Shown: positions 1-8,209 of the stretch, piece by piece
Layout of the letters: each line of letters opens with the position of its first letter
How positions within the stretch are numbered: the stretch's first letter is position 1
Source: Defluviitalea raffinosedens
GTDB taxonomy: Bacteria > Bacillota > Clostridia > Lachnospirales > Defluviitaleaceae
Direction of reading: 5' to 3'
Assembly: GCF_016908775.1 (NCBI RefSeq)
Contig: NZ_JAFBEP010000004.1
Location: forward strand, 124,001 to 188,000
DNA: 64,000 nt
Notes under the pieces: model-generated
What the model was told of the DNA's origin: nothing
Databases searched by the model: none
Seen by the model: only the letters and a program-made list of their open reading frames with translations
Made by a program: the position numbers and the translations under genes

Positions 1-1
1 T

Positions 2-232
2 AAAGAAGTACGTGCCTGGACAATTGTTAAAGGTACAAAAGCTCCTCAGGCAGCGGGAAAAATTCACAGTGATTTCGAAAGAGGATTTATTCGTGCTGAA
101 GTTGTCTCTTACGATGATTTGATGGAATGCGGCTCTTACCTGTCTGCCAAAGAAAAAGGATTGGTAAGACTGGAAGGTAAAGAATATGTGGTGCAAGATG
201 GTGACATCATTTTATTCCGTTTTAATGTATAA
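2..232 (+). CDS. ychF: Redox-regulated ATPase YchF, C-terminal part (5' end outside window)
   Basis: The frame is open from the left edge to a TAA at 230-232 and gives the last 76 residues. The segment reads [11 protein letters not shown] at its start and ends [10 protein letters not shown], with [14 protein letters not shown] in between. This is the highly conserved TGS-domain tail of the Obg-related ATPase YchF/OLA1, a cytoplasmic ribosome-associated P-loop ATPase implicated in stress responses. The nucleotide-binding domain lies outside the window. The gene converges on the minus-strand gerW gene and shares a hairpin terminator with it. Confidence 0.93.
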   Translation, partial: KEVRAWTIVKGTKAPQAAGKIHSDFERGFIRAEVVSYDDLMECGSYLSAKEKGLVRLEGKEYVVQDGDIILFRFNV

Positions 233-246
233 ATGTATAATTGATA

Positions 247-282
247 TAAAAATCGGACTGCCCTACTGCAGTCCGATTTTTA
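247..282. terminator. Bidirectional intrinsic terminator between ychF and gerW
   Basis: A perfect 10-bp stem (251-260 with 269-278) encloses an 8-nt loop and is flanked by an A-run on the left and a T-run on the right, so it can work in both directions. It sits exactly between the convergent ychF and gerW genes and overlaps the gerW stop region. Confidence 0.85.
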
Positions 283-675
283 TATTTCGTATTCTGATTC
301 GCTTTTTTCAGTGTGCTCTTTTTCTTTTTTGCTGCCAAAGTTAAATTTTGATAAAAATCCTGGGATCATATCTATCAGCTTATTAATACTATCCTGATTC
401 TTAACACTAATAAGCTGAGCTGTACCGTCTTTAATCAGCAGCATAGCGCTGGGAGTAATTCTTGCTCCTAATCCCCCTACTCCTGAGTCTTTATCTTCGC
501 CTTTTTCATTTTTCCCCCCAGAAGCTCCTGCTCCAACTCCAAAAGTTACATCAACCAATGGAAGAAGAATTGCATCTTCAATATGCATAGGTTCTCCTAC
601 GACTGTTTTGGTAGATATAAAATTCTCCAATTGTCCAAATAAAGCTTCAAAATTATTCTTCAAATTCGATTCCAT
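280..675 (-). CDS. gerW: GerW family sporulation protein (YtfJ)
   Basis: The 131-residue protein matches the GerW/YtfJ family. It has an N-terminal helix, the conserved stretch with GEPMHIEDAILLPLVDVTFG (about residues 27-46), a glycine-rich GVGAGASGG turn, then a GLGARITPSAMLLI strand segment. In Bacillus YtfJ is made in the forespore and is needed for normal germination; the biochemical role is unsettled. The ATG at 675 has an AAGGAAG ribosome binding site and lies inside the 3' end of the DUF2953 gene, a 23-nt overlap. This reproduces the ytfI-ytfJ pairing of Bacillus. The charged C-terminus (KKEKEHTEKSESEYE) is probably disordered. Confidence 0.88.
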   Translation of the reverse strand: MESNLKNNFEALFGQLENFISTKTVVGEPMHIEDAILLPLVDVTFGVGAGASGGKNEKGEDKDSGVGGLGARITPSAMLLIKDGTAQLISVKNQDSINKLIDMIPGFLSKFNFGSKKEKEHTEKSESEYEI

Positions 676-1585
676 TTTTATCTTCCTTTCGTTTGTTAAA
701 ATAAAGCCTTACGATTTGCTTTACAGGTGGTTTTAACAGGAATTCAATAATATATTTAAGAATTATGCCTATTGAGAATCTCCCTCGTCCACTGATTTCT
801 CCCTGAAAAATCTTTTTTTCAAAATTCGCTTTGATATTTACACTATTTCCGAAATAGGGGGACATTATTCCTATTCCGGCTAAAACATAGCCAGTATGGG
901 AAGGGTCTTCCAAACCAAATTCTATCTCACAATAAAGCTTTCTGGGCTTAATATGAAGAAACAGTTTTTTTAAAAATTCATATGTACAGGATAAAACCGC
1001 CCACTTATTCGGATAATGAAGCAGATCTTTTATTCCAAAACTGTCTTTCTCTTCTACTTGCTCCTCCATCTCATCGCCCAAATCCTCAACTTCTCTTTTT
1101 ATACTTTTAATTAGCTCAGCTTCTTCTTTATGATGCTCTATAGTATTTTTGGATTTCTTCTCTTTATTACGGGAGACATCATTACTTGTATGTTTGATAT
1201 ATGTACTTTCATTCTCATGATGAGGTGAAACATCTTTTTTACTTTTTTCCTTTATATCTATGTCTGAAATTTTATCTTGAGTTGTATGAACTGGTGGTTC
1301 TTCCTCTTCTACTTTTTCTTCTTTTAATAAACTTCTGCCAAAGAAATAAAGGCCCTTAGTTGTTTTCTTAGAATTTTTAATCACATAGTGATAATAAAGA
1401 ATCTTTTTTAACCATATTACTTTAACATCTGCATCTATATTTTTATTACCTGAAAAGCAAAAAGAATATTGAAAAGGTACAAATAAAATAATAACCAATA
1501 AAATTAGCAAGATCAACAGCATAATTTCCAAAATCAATCCAGCGTATTTTAAAATTGACACCAAAACCGAAAGTATAGACATCAT
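653..1585 (-). CDS. DUF2953 domain-containing membrane protein (YtfI-like)
   Basis: The 310-residue protein begins with a long hydrophobic segment (about residues 8-45) that should anchor it in the membrane. A region of about 90 residues rich in Lys, Glu and Ser (about 90-180) looks disordered. The C-terminal third (KLYCEIEFGLEDPSHTGYVLAG...) is the DUF2953 core. DUF2953 proteins are typically encoded next to gerW/ytfJ, as here, where the two reading frames overlap. Function is unknown; a sporulation-linked membrane role is inferred from the neighbour. The start is supported by GGAGTAGGAG upstream of the paired ATG codons. Confidence 0.78.
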   Translation of the reverse strand: MMSILSVLVSILKYAGLILEIMLLILLILLVIILFVPFQYSFCFSGNKNIDADVKVIWLKKILYYHYVIKNSKKTTKGLYFFGRSLLKEEKVEEEEPPVHTTQDKISDIDIKEKSKKDVSPHHENESTYIKHTSNDVSRNKEKKSKNTIEHHKEEAELIKSIKREVEDLGDEMEEQVEEKDSFGIKDLLHYPNKWAVLSCTYEFLKKLFLHIKPRKLYCEIEFGLEDPSHTGYVLAGIGIMSPYFGNSVNIKANFEKKIFQGEISGRGRFSIGIILKYIIEFLLKPPVKQIVRLYFNKRKEDKNGIEFEE

Positions 1586-1594
1586 GAAATGCTC

Positions 1595-1906
1595 CTACTC
1601 CAATGCAAAAAATTCTTTTACTTTAATGGGGTCTCCGTATTCTTTATAAACCGATTCAATGATCACGCGAGTTAATTCAAAGGCTTCTCGTTTACCGTTC
1701 GCAATACCTATTACTTTATATTCCTGATTAAAATAAATAGGTTTAAACATTTCTTTGCTTTCTATAATGTACATTAAATGCTTCGAGGAATTTCCAAGAC
1801 AAATGCAATAAATATTTTTATAAGGGCGTTTTCGGCGAAGTCTTTTTATAACTCGACTTTCATTTCGTACATTCTTCCCAACATAGTAGTTTTTCGAGAA
1901 AATCAT
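1595..1906 (-). CDS. Conserved-looking hypothetical protein, 103 aa
   Basis: I do not recognise this protein. It is basic at the N-terminus (a cluster with RVIKRLRRKRPYK, about residues 18-30), then mixed alpha/beta in character, ending in ...KVKEFFALE. No signal peptide or membrane helix is visible. A clear GAGGAG site precedes the ATG at 1906. It lies 9 nt upstream of the DUF2953 gene on the same strand, so it is probably the first gene of a three-gene unit with DUF2953 and gerW. A sporulation connection is only inferred from that position. Confidence 0.6.
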   Translation of the reverse strand: MIFSKNYYVGKNVRNESRVIKRLRRKRPYKNIYCICLGNSSKHLMYIIESKEMFKPIYFNQEYKVIGIANGKREAFELTRVIIESVYKEYGDPIKVKEFFALE

Positions 1907-1986
1907 AAGTACTCCTCTTTCACAAATACATCCTCTATGATCAATTTTTAACTAATTCATAATATATTATAACAAAGATAAAAAAC

Positions 1987-2010
1987 AAAGTCACGAGATA
2001 CCGTGACTTT
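1987..2010 (-). terminator. Intrinsic terminator of the 56-aa small gene
   Basis: Nine perfect base pairs (1987-1995 with 2002-2010) enclose a six-base loop. On the minus strand they are followed by a T-rich tract (TTTGTTTTTT). The stem overlaps the last bases of the small gene that ends at 2009. Confidence 0.75.
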
Positions 2011-2179
2011 ATTGCAGAGCACTTTCCAGTTTAGAGAGATGTTCTAAAGGAAATAATCTTAAGAGCTGTTTATACTGCTCTTGAGTTAACCCTTCAGTGG
2101 TAACGTAAATATCTATTTTTTCATCTACATTTCCATTTTGGAAGCGTTTTTTTAATTGCTCAAATTGTTGTAAGTCCAT
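2009..2179 (-). CDS. Small hypothetical protein, 56 aa
   Basis: A short reading frame of 56 codons begins MDLQQFEQLKKRFQNG and ends LFPLEHLSKLESALQ. It is preceded by a strong AAAGGAG site at good spacing and followed directly by an intrinsic terminator, so it looks like a real single-gene unit. The protein is predicted to be helical and charged, without membrane segments. I cannot assign a family or function. It lies between metF and the gerW unit. Confidence 0.62.
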   Translation of the reverse strand: MDLQQFEQLKKRFQNGNVDEKIDIYVTTEGLTQEQYKQLLRLFPLEHLSKLESALQ

Positions 2180-2242
2180 AGTATACACTCCTTTAAAACT
2201 ATTTCACACTTAGTATATACTATAGACAATAATCTATTCGCT

Positions 2243-3115
2243 TTAATTAAATTTATAACTCAATCCTTTAATGATTTCTTCTGCCAATGCAGGACGATTC
2301 ATAGGTTCCAAATGAATGCCCAAAACGCCATTGTCCAAAAGATCCTGAATCTGACGAATTGCGTATTCTATTCCTGCTTTTCTTAAATCATCTTGAGAAT
2401 CTCCATATTGATCCATCATAGTTAACAACTCTCCCGGCATAGAAGATCCACACAGGGATATAATGCGCTTAATCTGTTTACTGTTAAAAATAGGCATAAT
2501 ACCTGGAATAACCGGACAGCGTATTCCTATTCTTTCAATATCCTCCATAAAGTGATAGAAAATTCGATTATCAAAAAATAATTGAGTGATTAATACATCC
2601 ACCCCTGCATCAACTTTCTCCTTTAAATAATACCAATCTTTAGTAATACTTTTGCTGTCTTTATGTCCTTCAGGATATGCTGCCGCTGCTATGGAAAAAT
2701 CCCCTTTGCTTTTTATGTATTCGATTAATTTCACCGCATAGGGAAAATCATTTTTATGATAATCAAAATTCGGTTGGTTGGTTGGCGGATCTCCCCGCAA
2801 GGCCAGTATATTTTCAATTCCTTTTTGCTTTAACTCCTCTAAAATGTAATCGATATCTTCTTTAGTATGCCCTGCACAGGTCAGATGGGCCATAGCTTCC
2901 AATCCATGTTCATTTTTTATTTTTGATGCAATTTCAACTGTACGCCCTTTATTTGAGCCTCCTGCTCCATATGTAACACTAATAAAAGAAGGATTCAATT
3001 GCTTCAGTTTTGAAATAGTATCAAATACTGTATCTATTGGAATATCTGTCTTAGGCGGAAAAATTTCAAATGACAATCTTCTGGTGTCAGATGAATATAT
3101 TTGCGATAGCTTCAT
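2243..3115 (-). CDS. metF: 5,10-methylenetetrahydrofolate reductase (MetF)
   Basis: The 290-residue protein reduces methylene-THF to methyl-THF, supplying the methyl group for methionine synthesis (or, in acetogens, the methyl branch). Family marks are FEIFPPKTD near residue 16 with the catalytic Glu, VTYGAGGSNKGRT, a LRGDPP loop and the C-terminal GIHLEPMNRP motif; the length is typical of the TIM barrel. The start is placed at the ATG at 3115. The in-frame ATG at 3130 lies within the GAGGAGGA ribosome binding site of this start, so it is unlikely to be used. No metV or other Wood-Ljungdahl gene is adjacent, which favours a housekeeping role in methionine supply. Confidence 0.93.
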   Translation of the reverse strand: MKLSQIYSSDTRRLSFEIFPPKTDIPIDTVFDTISKLKQLNPSFISVTYGAGGSNKGRTVEIASKIKNEHGLEAMAHLTCAGHTKEDIDYILEELKQKGIENILALRGDPPTNQPNFDYHKNDFPYAVKLIEYIKSKGDFSIAAAAYPEGHKDSKSITKDWYYLKEKVDAGVDVLITQLFFDNRIFYHFMEDIERIGIRCPVIPGIMPIFNSKQIKRIISLCGSSMPGELLTMMDQYGDSQDDLRKAGIEYAIRQIQDLLDNGVLGIHLEPMNRPALAEEIIKGLSYKFN

Positions 3116-3234
3116 TTTTTTCCTCCTCATTCTTCTTAAATTTTTACCATTATATCATAAATTTAAAATTATACAAGAATAATATTATTTTTTTGCGACT
3201 AAATCAACCTTTAAAGCTTTTATATCCTTGAAAA

Positions 3235-3262
3235 AAGCCTATTCTACTAATAGAATAGGCTT
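3235..3262 (-). terminator. Hairpin with T-run upstream of metF (possible attenuator or sRNA end)
   Basis: An 11-bp stem (3235-3245 with 3252-3262) is followed on the minus strand by TTTTTT. It lies about 120 nt upstream of the metF start and about 140 nt beyond the rnpB terminator. It therefore either backs up rnpB termination, ends a short transcript from 3263-3400, or attenuates metF. Confidence 0.65.
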
Positions 3263-3401
3263 ATAATTAATTAAATAATTATACATCTACATAATTTGCT
3301 TAAAGCTTAACATTTGCATTTGTTGATTAAGATCCTTTCTTTTTTCCCATCAATTAACTATATTATGTAATTACACAATACATACTATTTTTTCTATAAT
3401 A
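3263..3401 (-). other. Non-coding interval between two terminators, metF-rnpB
   Basis: This A+T-rich stretch contains no reading frame I would call a gene. On the minus strand a GAAAGGAT site precedes a ten-codon frame (MQMLSFKQIM, ATG near 3320), which could be a leader peptide or chance. No known riboswitch core (SAM, T-box, cobalamin) is recognised. Confidence 0.3.
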
Positions 3402-3424
3402 AAAGCCCTGATATTCAGGGCTTT
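3402..3424 (-). terminator. Intrinsic terminator of rnpB
   Basis: A 10-bp perfect stem (3402-3411 with 3415-3424) has a 3-nt loop and is followed on the minus strand by a T-rich tract. It lies a few bases beyond the 3' end of the RNase P RNA. Confidence 0.85.
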
Positions 3425-3430
3425 ATGTAA

Positions 3431-3777
3431 GTGAGCAAATCTATAAGCCGAGTTCTGTATTAAACGGTCATCTATCTCGACGTATAGTTGCCTATACGCT
3501 CAAGCAACCTACCCGGGAACACGGCGGGCCACCGCATATGTTCCCCTATACGGTTTTGCTCCGGGTGGGGTTTACAGAGCCTCCTTAGTCACCTAAGGAG
3601 CGGTGAGCTCTTACCTCACCTTTCCATCCTTACCAGTAAAACTGGCGGTTTATTTCTGTTGCACTTTCCTTAGAGTCGCCTCCACTGGGTATTACCCAGC
3701 ACCCTGCCCTATGGAGCTCGGACTTTCCTCAAGTACGACCTTTCGGTACTGTACTCGCGACCGTCTGATTTACTCAC
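3431..3777 (-). ncRNA. rnpB: RNase P RNA (catalytic subunit)
   Basis: Reading the minus strand, the RNA contains the universal P4-forming elements. GAGGAAAGTCC lies near the 5' end (complement of about 3720-3730), and ACAGAA (complement of 3453-3458) followed by CTCGGCTTATAG lies near the 3' end. The ends GTGAG/CTCAC (3431-3435 and 3773-3777) pair to close P1. The GGTAAGGATGGAAAGGTGAGG type central segment is also present. The RNA is about 347 nt long and processes the 5' ends of tRNA precursors with the RnpA protein. The short frames on the opposite strand here are not genes. Confidence 0.95.
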
Positions 3778-3838
3778 TTTATTTACTTAGCTTAATTATA
3801 TTATCACAAGGATCAAATATGGTCAAATGAATTTTTTT

Positions 3839-5512
3839 CTAATGAAAACAACTACCACCAATAAATTCTCTTATAATCGAATTTTGCGGTACAGCTTCGC
3901 TGCTCACCCCTAAGAAATAATCGAGGAACTTAAACAATCTTTTAGCCTCTGAATAGCATTTAGATTTAGGATCTATCTTGAACAACAGAGGTTCTGCATA
4001 TTGCTTTAATACTGCTAATTCATAAATTAAAGCAGAATTAAACATAACATCGGCTTCTTCCTGGTATGGAAATATATTTCTTTCTTCTCCTCTTCTCACA
4101 GAAGGCCATAATTCAATCGTTCTCTCCGCATCGGTTCCTCGATACAGGTAATCTCTCACAATTCTTCTTAAAAGCCTTACATCTGTTGTTGGTATCCTGT
4201 TATGGTCATCCAGATTAAGCTGTGTCAAGGCACTTATATAAATCTTAAATTTATTTTCTTTCGGAATGTCTGCTGTTAATTTTTCATTTAAACCATGAAT
4301 ACCTTCTATCAAAAGGACATCATTGGTGTCCATTTTTATTTTTCTGCCCTTGTACTCTCTTTTCCCATTTTTGAAATTAAAAGATGGGATTTCTACAATC
4401 TCTCCTTTTAGTAACCTTGACAAATCTTGATTGAATTGCTCTATGTCAATGGCTTCTAAAGACTCAAAATCATATTCGCCGTTTTCATCTCTGGGGGTAT
4501 GCTCTCGATCTACAAAGTAGTCGTCTATTGAAAGGGCATGAGGACGCATACCATTTACACGAAGCTGAATAGCCAGTCTTTGAGCAAATGTCGTTTTTCC
4601 TGACGAAGATGGACCAGCAATTAAAACAATGCCTATCGTATCCCTTTTCTCTGCAATTTTATCCGCAATCTGAGCAATTTTCTTCTCATGAAGAGCTTCC
4701 GAAATTCTGATAAGTCCTCCGATTTCATGATCAGCTATGATGTCATTCAATGCTCCAACAGTATCTACTCTTAAAATATTTCCCCATCTTTCATATTCTA
4801 AGAAGATTTGAGAAAGCTTTTTTAATGGAGCAAATTCCGGTACTTTAGTTGGTTCTTTTGCAGTAGGAAACTGTAATATAAATCCCGGTGGATGATAAAC
4901 CAGTTTGAAATATTTCAGGTATCCCGTACTGGGCACCATATAGCCGTAAAAATAATTTTTAAGCCATCCCAGTTGATACAGATTTACCATCGAAGATCTT
5001 CTGTATTTAAATAAATTTCTTTTATCATCCATACCATTTTCTTCAAAAATCTTCATAGCTTCTTCTAAGGGAATGGACATTTTTTCAAAGGGAAGATCCT
5101 GATTTACTGTTTCTTTCATCTTCTTTTCAATTTCTGTTAAAAATTCTTCGGATAAATCTTGGTCGCCTGATAATTCACAATAAAAGCCCGGTCCCATGGA
5201 GTGATGTATGATAACGTTCCCGTCTTTCTTTAACTCTTTTACCGCATACACAAGTAAAAAAGATACGCTCCTCTGATAAATTCTCATTCCGTCTGCACTT
5301 GTTAAATCAATGAATTCAATATCACAATCCTCCATAAGTTGATTGTTTAATTCTTTAATTCTATTATCCACTTTAGCTGCTACGATAGTTCCTTTGTAGC
5401 GATCCTGCACATCTTGAGCGATTTCCTGAAGTCTAATTCCTTTTATATATTTTTTTATTTCTCCATTAGGAAAAGTAACTTGTATGTTGACTAGTTCACT
5501 TGTTTGATTCAT
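3839..5512 (-). CDS. Nucleoside kinase with N-terminal TGS/ThrRS-like domains (uridine kinase family)
   Basis: This 557-residue protein combines a TGS domain (about 1-70) and a tRNA-synthetase second-additional-domain-like region (about 75-230, with IIHHSMGPGFYCEL) with a C-terminal P-loop kinase of the uridine kinase/phosphoribulokinase type. The Walker A motif GPSSSGKTT is at about 300-308, followed by SIDDYFVDREHTPRDENG and LLIEGIHGLN. Such fused proteins are common in Clostridia and Thermotoga and are annotated as nucleoside or uridine kinases; the exact substrate is not evident. A GGGAGGGG site precedes the ATG. The gene lies just upstream of rnpB on the same strand. Confidence 0.85.
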   Translation of the reverse strand: MNQTSELVNIQVTFPNGEIKKYIKGIRLQEIAQDVQDRYKGTIVAAKVDNRIKELNNQLMEDCDIEFIDLTSADGMRIYQRSVSFLLVYAVKELKKDGNVIIHHSMGPGFYCELSGDQDLSEEFLTEIEKKMKETVNQDLPFEKMSIPLEEAMKIFEENGMDDKRNLFKYRRSSMVNLYQLGWLKNYFYGYMVPSTGYLKYFKLVYHPPGFILQFPTAKEPTKVPEFAPLKKLSQIFLEYERWGNILRVDTVGALNDIIADHEIGGLIRISEALHEKKIAQIADKIAEKRDTIGIVLIAGPSSSGKTTFAQRLAIQLRVNGMRPHALSIDDYFVDREHTPRDENGEYDFESLEAIDIEQFNQDLSRLLKGEIVEIPSFNFKNGKREYKGRKIKMDTNDVLLIEGIHGLNEKLTADIPKENKFKIYISALTQLNLDDHNRIPTTDVRLLRRIVRDYLYRGTDAERTIELWPSVRRGEERNIFPYQEEADVMFNSALIYELAVLKQYAEPLLFKIDPKSKCYSEAKRLFKFLDYFLGVSSEAVPQNSIIREFIGGSCFH

Positions 5513-5538
5513 TATATTTCCCCTCCCACCTCATGTGT

Positions 5539-6357
5539 TTAGATATTAACTCTGAATGGCTCACCGTTTACTTTAGAAATTAGTATTTCCAGAGCATGAT
5601 CCGGTTTCTGCATCTTTTCCAGATGTTCTTTAATAACAGGTACAATGAGATTCTCTGTTCCATAATGTCCAGCATCAATTAAAGAAATCCCCATCTGAAG
5701 TGCTCTCTGAGCATCATGAAATTTAACATCTCCCGTTATGAACACATCTGCTTTTTTATTAACAGCATCCTGAAGATAGGACATGCCACTTCCCGTGGTC
5801 AATGCAACTTTATTGACCAGATGATTGGATGCTCCAACAATTCTTATATTGGGCAGTTTTAATTTATCTTGAACAAATTTTGCAAATTCATCTAAAGTAT
5901 AGCTTCTTTTTAATGTCCCAATTCTGCCCATGCCGTATTTTGCTTCAATATCCTGTCCTTTAAATTCTAATTCCGATAATATCGATATATTCTCTAATTC
6001 CAATATTTGAGCCAGTACATCATTCGTTCCTCCAAAGGCAATGTCCAGATTGGTATGCGCTGAATAAACTGAAATATTGTTTTGAATTAAATCGTATATG
6101 CATTTCCCTAAAATATGATCCTTTCGGATATTTTTTAAAGGTTTAAAAATAAAAGGATGATGGGTAATAACTAAATCTGCTTTTTCTGCAATAGCTTCGT
6201 TAACAACTTCAGGAATGGCATCTAAAGCAATAAGGATTCGTTTTACCTCCTGATCCATATCCCCAATCATTAAACCTACATTATCCCATTCTTCAGCTAA
6301 ATACTCCGGAGCCAGTTTGTTTAATTCTTCAATAATTTTTTTACATGTTAAAGACAT
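5539..6357 (-). CDS. Nif3-like dinuclear metal-centre hexameric protein (YqfO/GTP cyclohydrolase I type 2 family)
   Basis: The 272-residue protein has the Nif3 signature: AEEWDNVGLMIGD near residue 20, the metal-binding ITHHPFIF (about 64-71), SAHTNLDIAFGGTND, and near the C-terminus TGDVKFHDAQRA and IDAGHYGTEN. Family members form toroidal hexamers with a two-metal site; their cellular role is not settled. It overlaps the trmK stop by 10 nt, and this yqfN-yqfO pairing downstream of sigA is conserved in Firmicutes. A GAGGAGG site lies upstream of the ATG at 6357. Confidence 0.9.
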   Translation of the reverse strand: MSLTCKKIIEELNKLAPEYLAEEWDNVGLMIGDMDQEVKRILIALDAIPEVVNEAIAEKADLVITHHPFIFKPLKNIRKDHILGKCIYDLIQNNISVYSAHTNLDIAFGGTNDVLAQILELENISILSELEFKGQDIEAKYGMGRIGTLKRSYTLDEFAKFVQDKLKLPNIRIVGASNHLVNKVALTTGSGMSYLQDAVNKKADVFITGDVKFHDAQRALQMGISLIDAGHYGTENLIVPVIKEHLEKMQKPDHALEILISKVNGEPFRVNI

Positions 6358-7037
6358 TTTAAAGCCTCCTCATGCAGCCTAATCTCTTGTTCTATTTCAT
6401 TTATACGCTTTAGGGTATTGTCCGTTGAAGTCTCATTTAGTTTTTCTAAAATGTTTCTTAGTTGAATAAGTTTTTCTTTTATATATCTCATCAATATAGA
6501 GCTTTTACTTTCCAAAAGTTTTTTTCCAAATAAATAATATTTTATATCGTCATATTCTTCTTCTCCTGGTTCTGCAACAATAATCCAGTAATATTTATTG
6601 TCTTCATAAACTATTTCTTCATTAATGATTTTGAAATAAATTTTATGCAAATATTGTCTTACTTCTTTTTGGTCCAGTTGGGGCTGCAAAATAATTCTAT
6701 TTACTCCCTTTACAAGATTAAGACGATTATTTAAAATATCAATAATTAACATTCCTCCCATTCCTGCCAATATAAGGGTATCCACTTCATTGGGCTGAAT
6801 GGGTTCTAATCCGTTTCCTAATCTGGTTGCTATGATTTGCTCTGCATTATGGGCTTTTATATTTTTTTCTGCCCGCTTAAGAGGACCTCTGTTGATATCC
6901 GTTGCTATAGCTTTCTTTATAATTTTTTTCTGGTATAAGTAAATCGGTACATATCCATGATCTGTTCCTATATCTGCCACAATGGCACCTTGAGGAACTT
7001 GCTGCGCAATTGTATATAAACGTTTTGATAACTCCAT
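6348..7037 (-). CDS. trmK: tRNA (adenine(22)-N1)-methyltransferase TrmK
   Basis: The 229-residue SAM-dependent methyltransferase has motif I as VADIGTDHGYVPIYL (about residues 20-34), ATDINRGPLKRAEKN as the acidic-loop region and LILAGMGGMLIIDIL as the catalytic region, typical of TrmK/YqfN. It modifies A22 of tRNA Ser and Tyr in Bacillus. Overlap with the following nif3-like gene suggests coupled translation. It starts with a good AAAGGAG site directly downstream of the sigA terminator. Confidence 0.9.
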   Translation of the reverse strand: MELSKRLYTIAQQVPQGAIVADIGTDHGYVPIYLYQKKIIKKAIATDINRGPLKRAEKNIKAHNAEQIIATRLGNGLEPIQPNEVDTLILAGMGGMLIIDILNNRLNLVKGVNRIILQPQLDQKEVRQYLHKIYFKIINEEIVYEDNKYYWIIVAEPGEEEYDDIKYYLFGKKLLESKSSILMRYIKEKLIQLRNILEKLNETSTDNTLKRINEIEQEIRLHEEALKCL

Positions 7038-7073
7038 ATATTTCTCCTTTAAAATTAATTCATTTTAACCATA

Positions 7074-7102
7074 TGAAAAAGAAGTTGATGCTAGTCAACT
7101 TC
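7074..7102 (-). terminator. Intrinsic terminator after sigA
   Basis: An 8-bp stem (7081-7088 with 7095-7102) has a 6-nt loop, followed on the minus strand by a CTTTTTC tract. It immediately follows the sigA stop and separates the dnaG-sigA unit from trmK-nif3. Confidence 0.7.
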
Positions 7103-8175
7103 TATTCCAAATAATCCTTCAGTTTTTTACTTCTGCTTGGATGTCTTAATTTCCTTAAAGCCTTTGCTTCAATCTGCCTGATACGTTCCCTGGTTACATT
7201 AAATTCTTTACCAACTTCTTCGAGAGTCCTTGCTCTTCCATCATCCAGTCCGAATCTAAGACGAAGCACTTTTTGTTCCCGCTCAGTTAACGTATCAAGA
7301 ACATCAATCAATTGCTCTTTAAGAAGAGTAAATGCTGCAGCTTCAGCAGGAACAGGTACATCCTCATCCGGAATAAAATCACCCAGATGGCTGTCTTCTT
7401 CTTCTCCTATGGGCGTTTCAAGAGAAACAGGTTCCTGAGCAATCTTAATGATTTCTCTTACTTTGGAAACCGGCATATTCAGTTCTTTTGCAATTTCTTC
7501 AGGCTGAGGTTCACGGCCTAATTCTTGAAGAAGTTGTCTTGATACACGAATCAATTTATTAATTGTTTCCACCATGTGAACAGGAATTCTTATGGTTCTT
7601 GCCTGATCTGCGATCGCTCTTGTAATGGCCTGGCGAATCCACCAGGTTGCATATGTACTAAACTTAAATCCTTTGCCATAATCAAACTTTTCTACTGCTT
7701 TAATAAGTCCTAAGTTTCCTTCCTGAATCAAATCCAAGAATAACATACCACGTCCTACATAGCGTTTTGCAATACTAACAACCAGTCTAAGATTGGCTTC
7801 TGCTAGTTTTCTTTTAGCTTCCGGATCCCCTTGTTCCATTCTGCGAGCCAATTCTATTTCTTCTTCTGCCGTAAGAAGAGGTACTTTTCCGATTTCTTTT
7901 AAATACATTCGCACCGGGTCGTCAATATTAATGCCTTCTGGCAGACTTAAATCCAGATCATCCAGCGGCTCTTCTTCTTCTTCAATATTACCTAATACAT
8001 CAATATTCTGTCGCTCAAGATATTCATAAATTTTTTCTATTTGCTCCGGCTCCAATTCCATGTCGGAAAAATGATCCATAATTTCTTTATATTCGAGCAC
8101 ACCTTTTTTTTGCTTACCTAATGCGACCAATTCCTTCACACGGGTCAAAAATTTGGTTTGTTCGCTTGTTTTCAC
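7102..8175 (-). CDS. rpoD: RNA polymerase primary sigma factor SigA (RpoD)
   Basis: The 357-residue sigma-70 has a short region 1.1, then region 1.2 ([22 protein letters not shown]), region 2 with [18 protein letters not shown] and [13 protein letters not shown], region 3, and region 4.2 ending [17 protein letters not shown]. It directs core RNA polymerase to housekeeping promoters. The start is GTG at 8175, with AAGGATGG upstream; the nearby in-frame alternative is closed by a stop. It follows dnaG by 34 nt, the conserved macromolecular-synthesis operon order. Confidence 0.97.
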   Translation of the reverse strand: MKTSEQTKFLTRVKELVALGKQKKGVLEYKEIMDHFSDMELEPEQIEKIYEYLERQNIDVLGNIEEEEEPLDDLDLSLPEGINIDDPVRMYLKEIGKVPLLTAEEEIELARRMEQGDPEAKRKLAEANLRLVVSIAKRYVGRGMLFLDLIQEGNLGLIKAVEKFDYGKGFKFSTYATWWIRQAITRAIADQARTIRIPVHMVETINKLIRVSRQLLQELGREPQPEEIAKELNMPVSKVREIIKIAQEPVSLETPIGEEEDSHLGDFIPDEDVPVPAEAAAFTLLKEQLIDVLDTLTEREQKVLRLRFGLDDGRARTLEEVGKEFNVTRERIRQIEAKALRKLRHPSRSKKLKDYLE

Positions 8176-8209
8176 GCAGAATCCATCCTTTCCTCACCTG
8201 TCTACTATT

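Noticed and set aside
3488-3830. Two plus-strand open frames of 61 and 75 codons
   Set aside because: They lie within the RNase P RNA gene on the other strand and have no ribosome binding site; the RNA explains the sequence.
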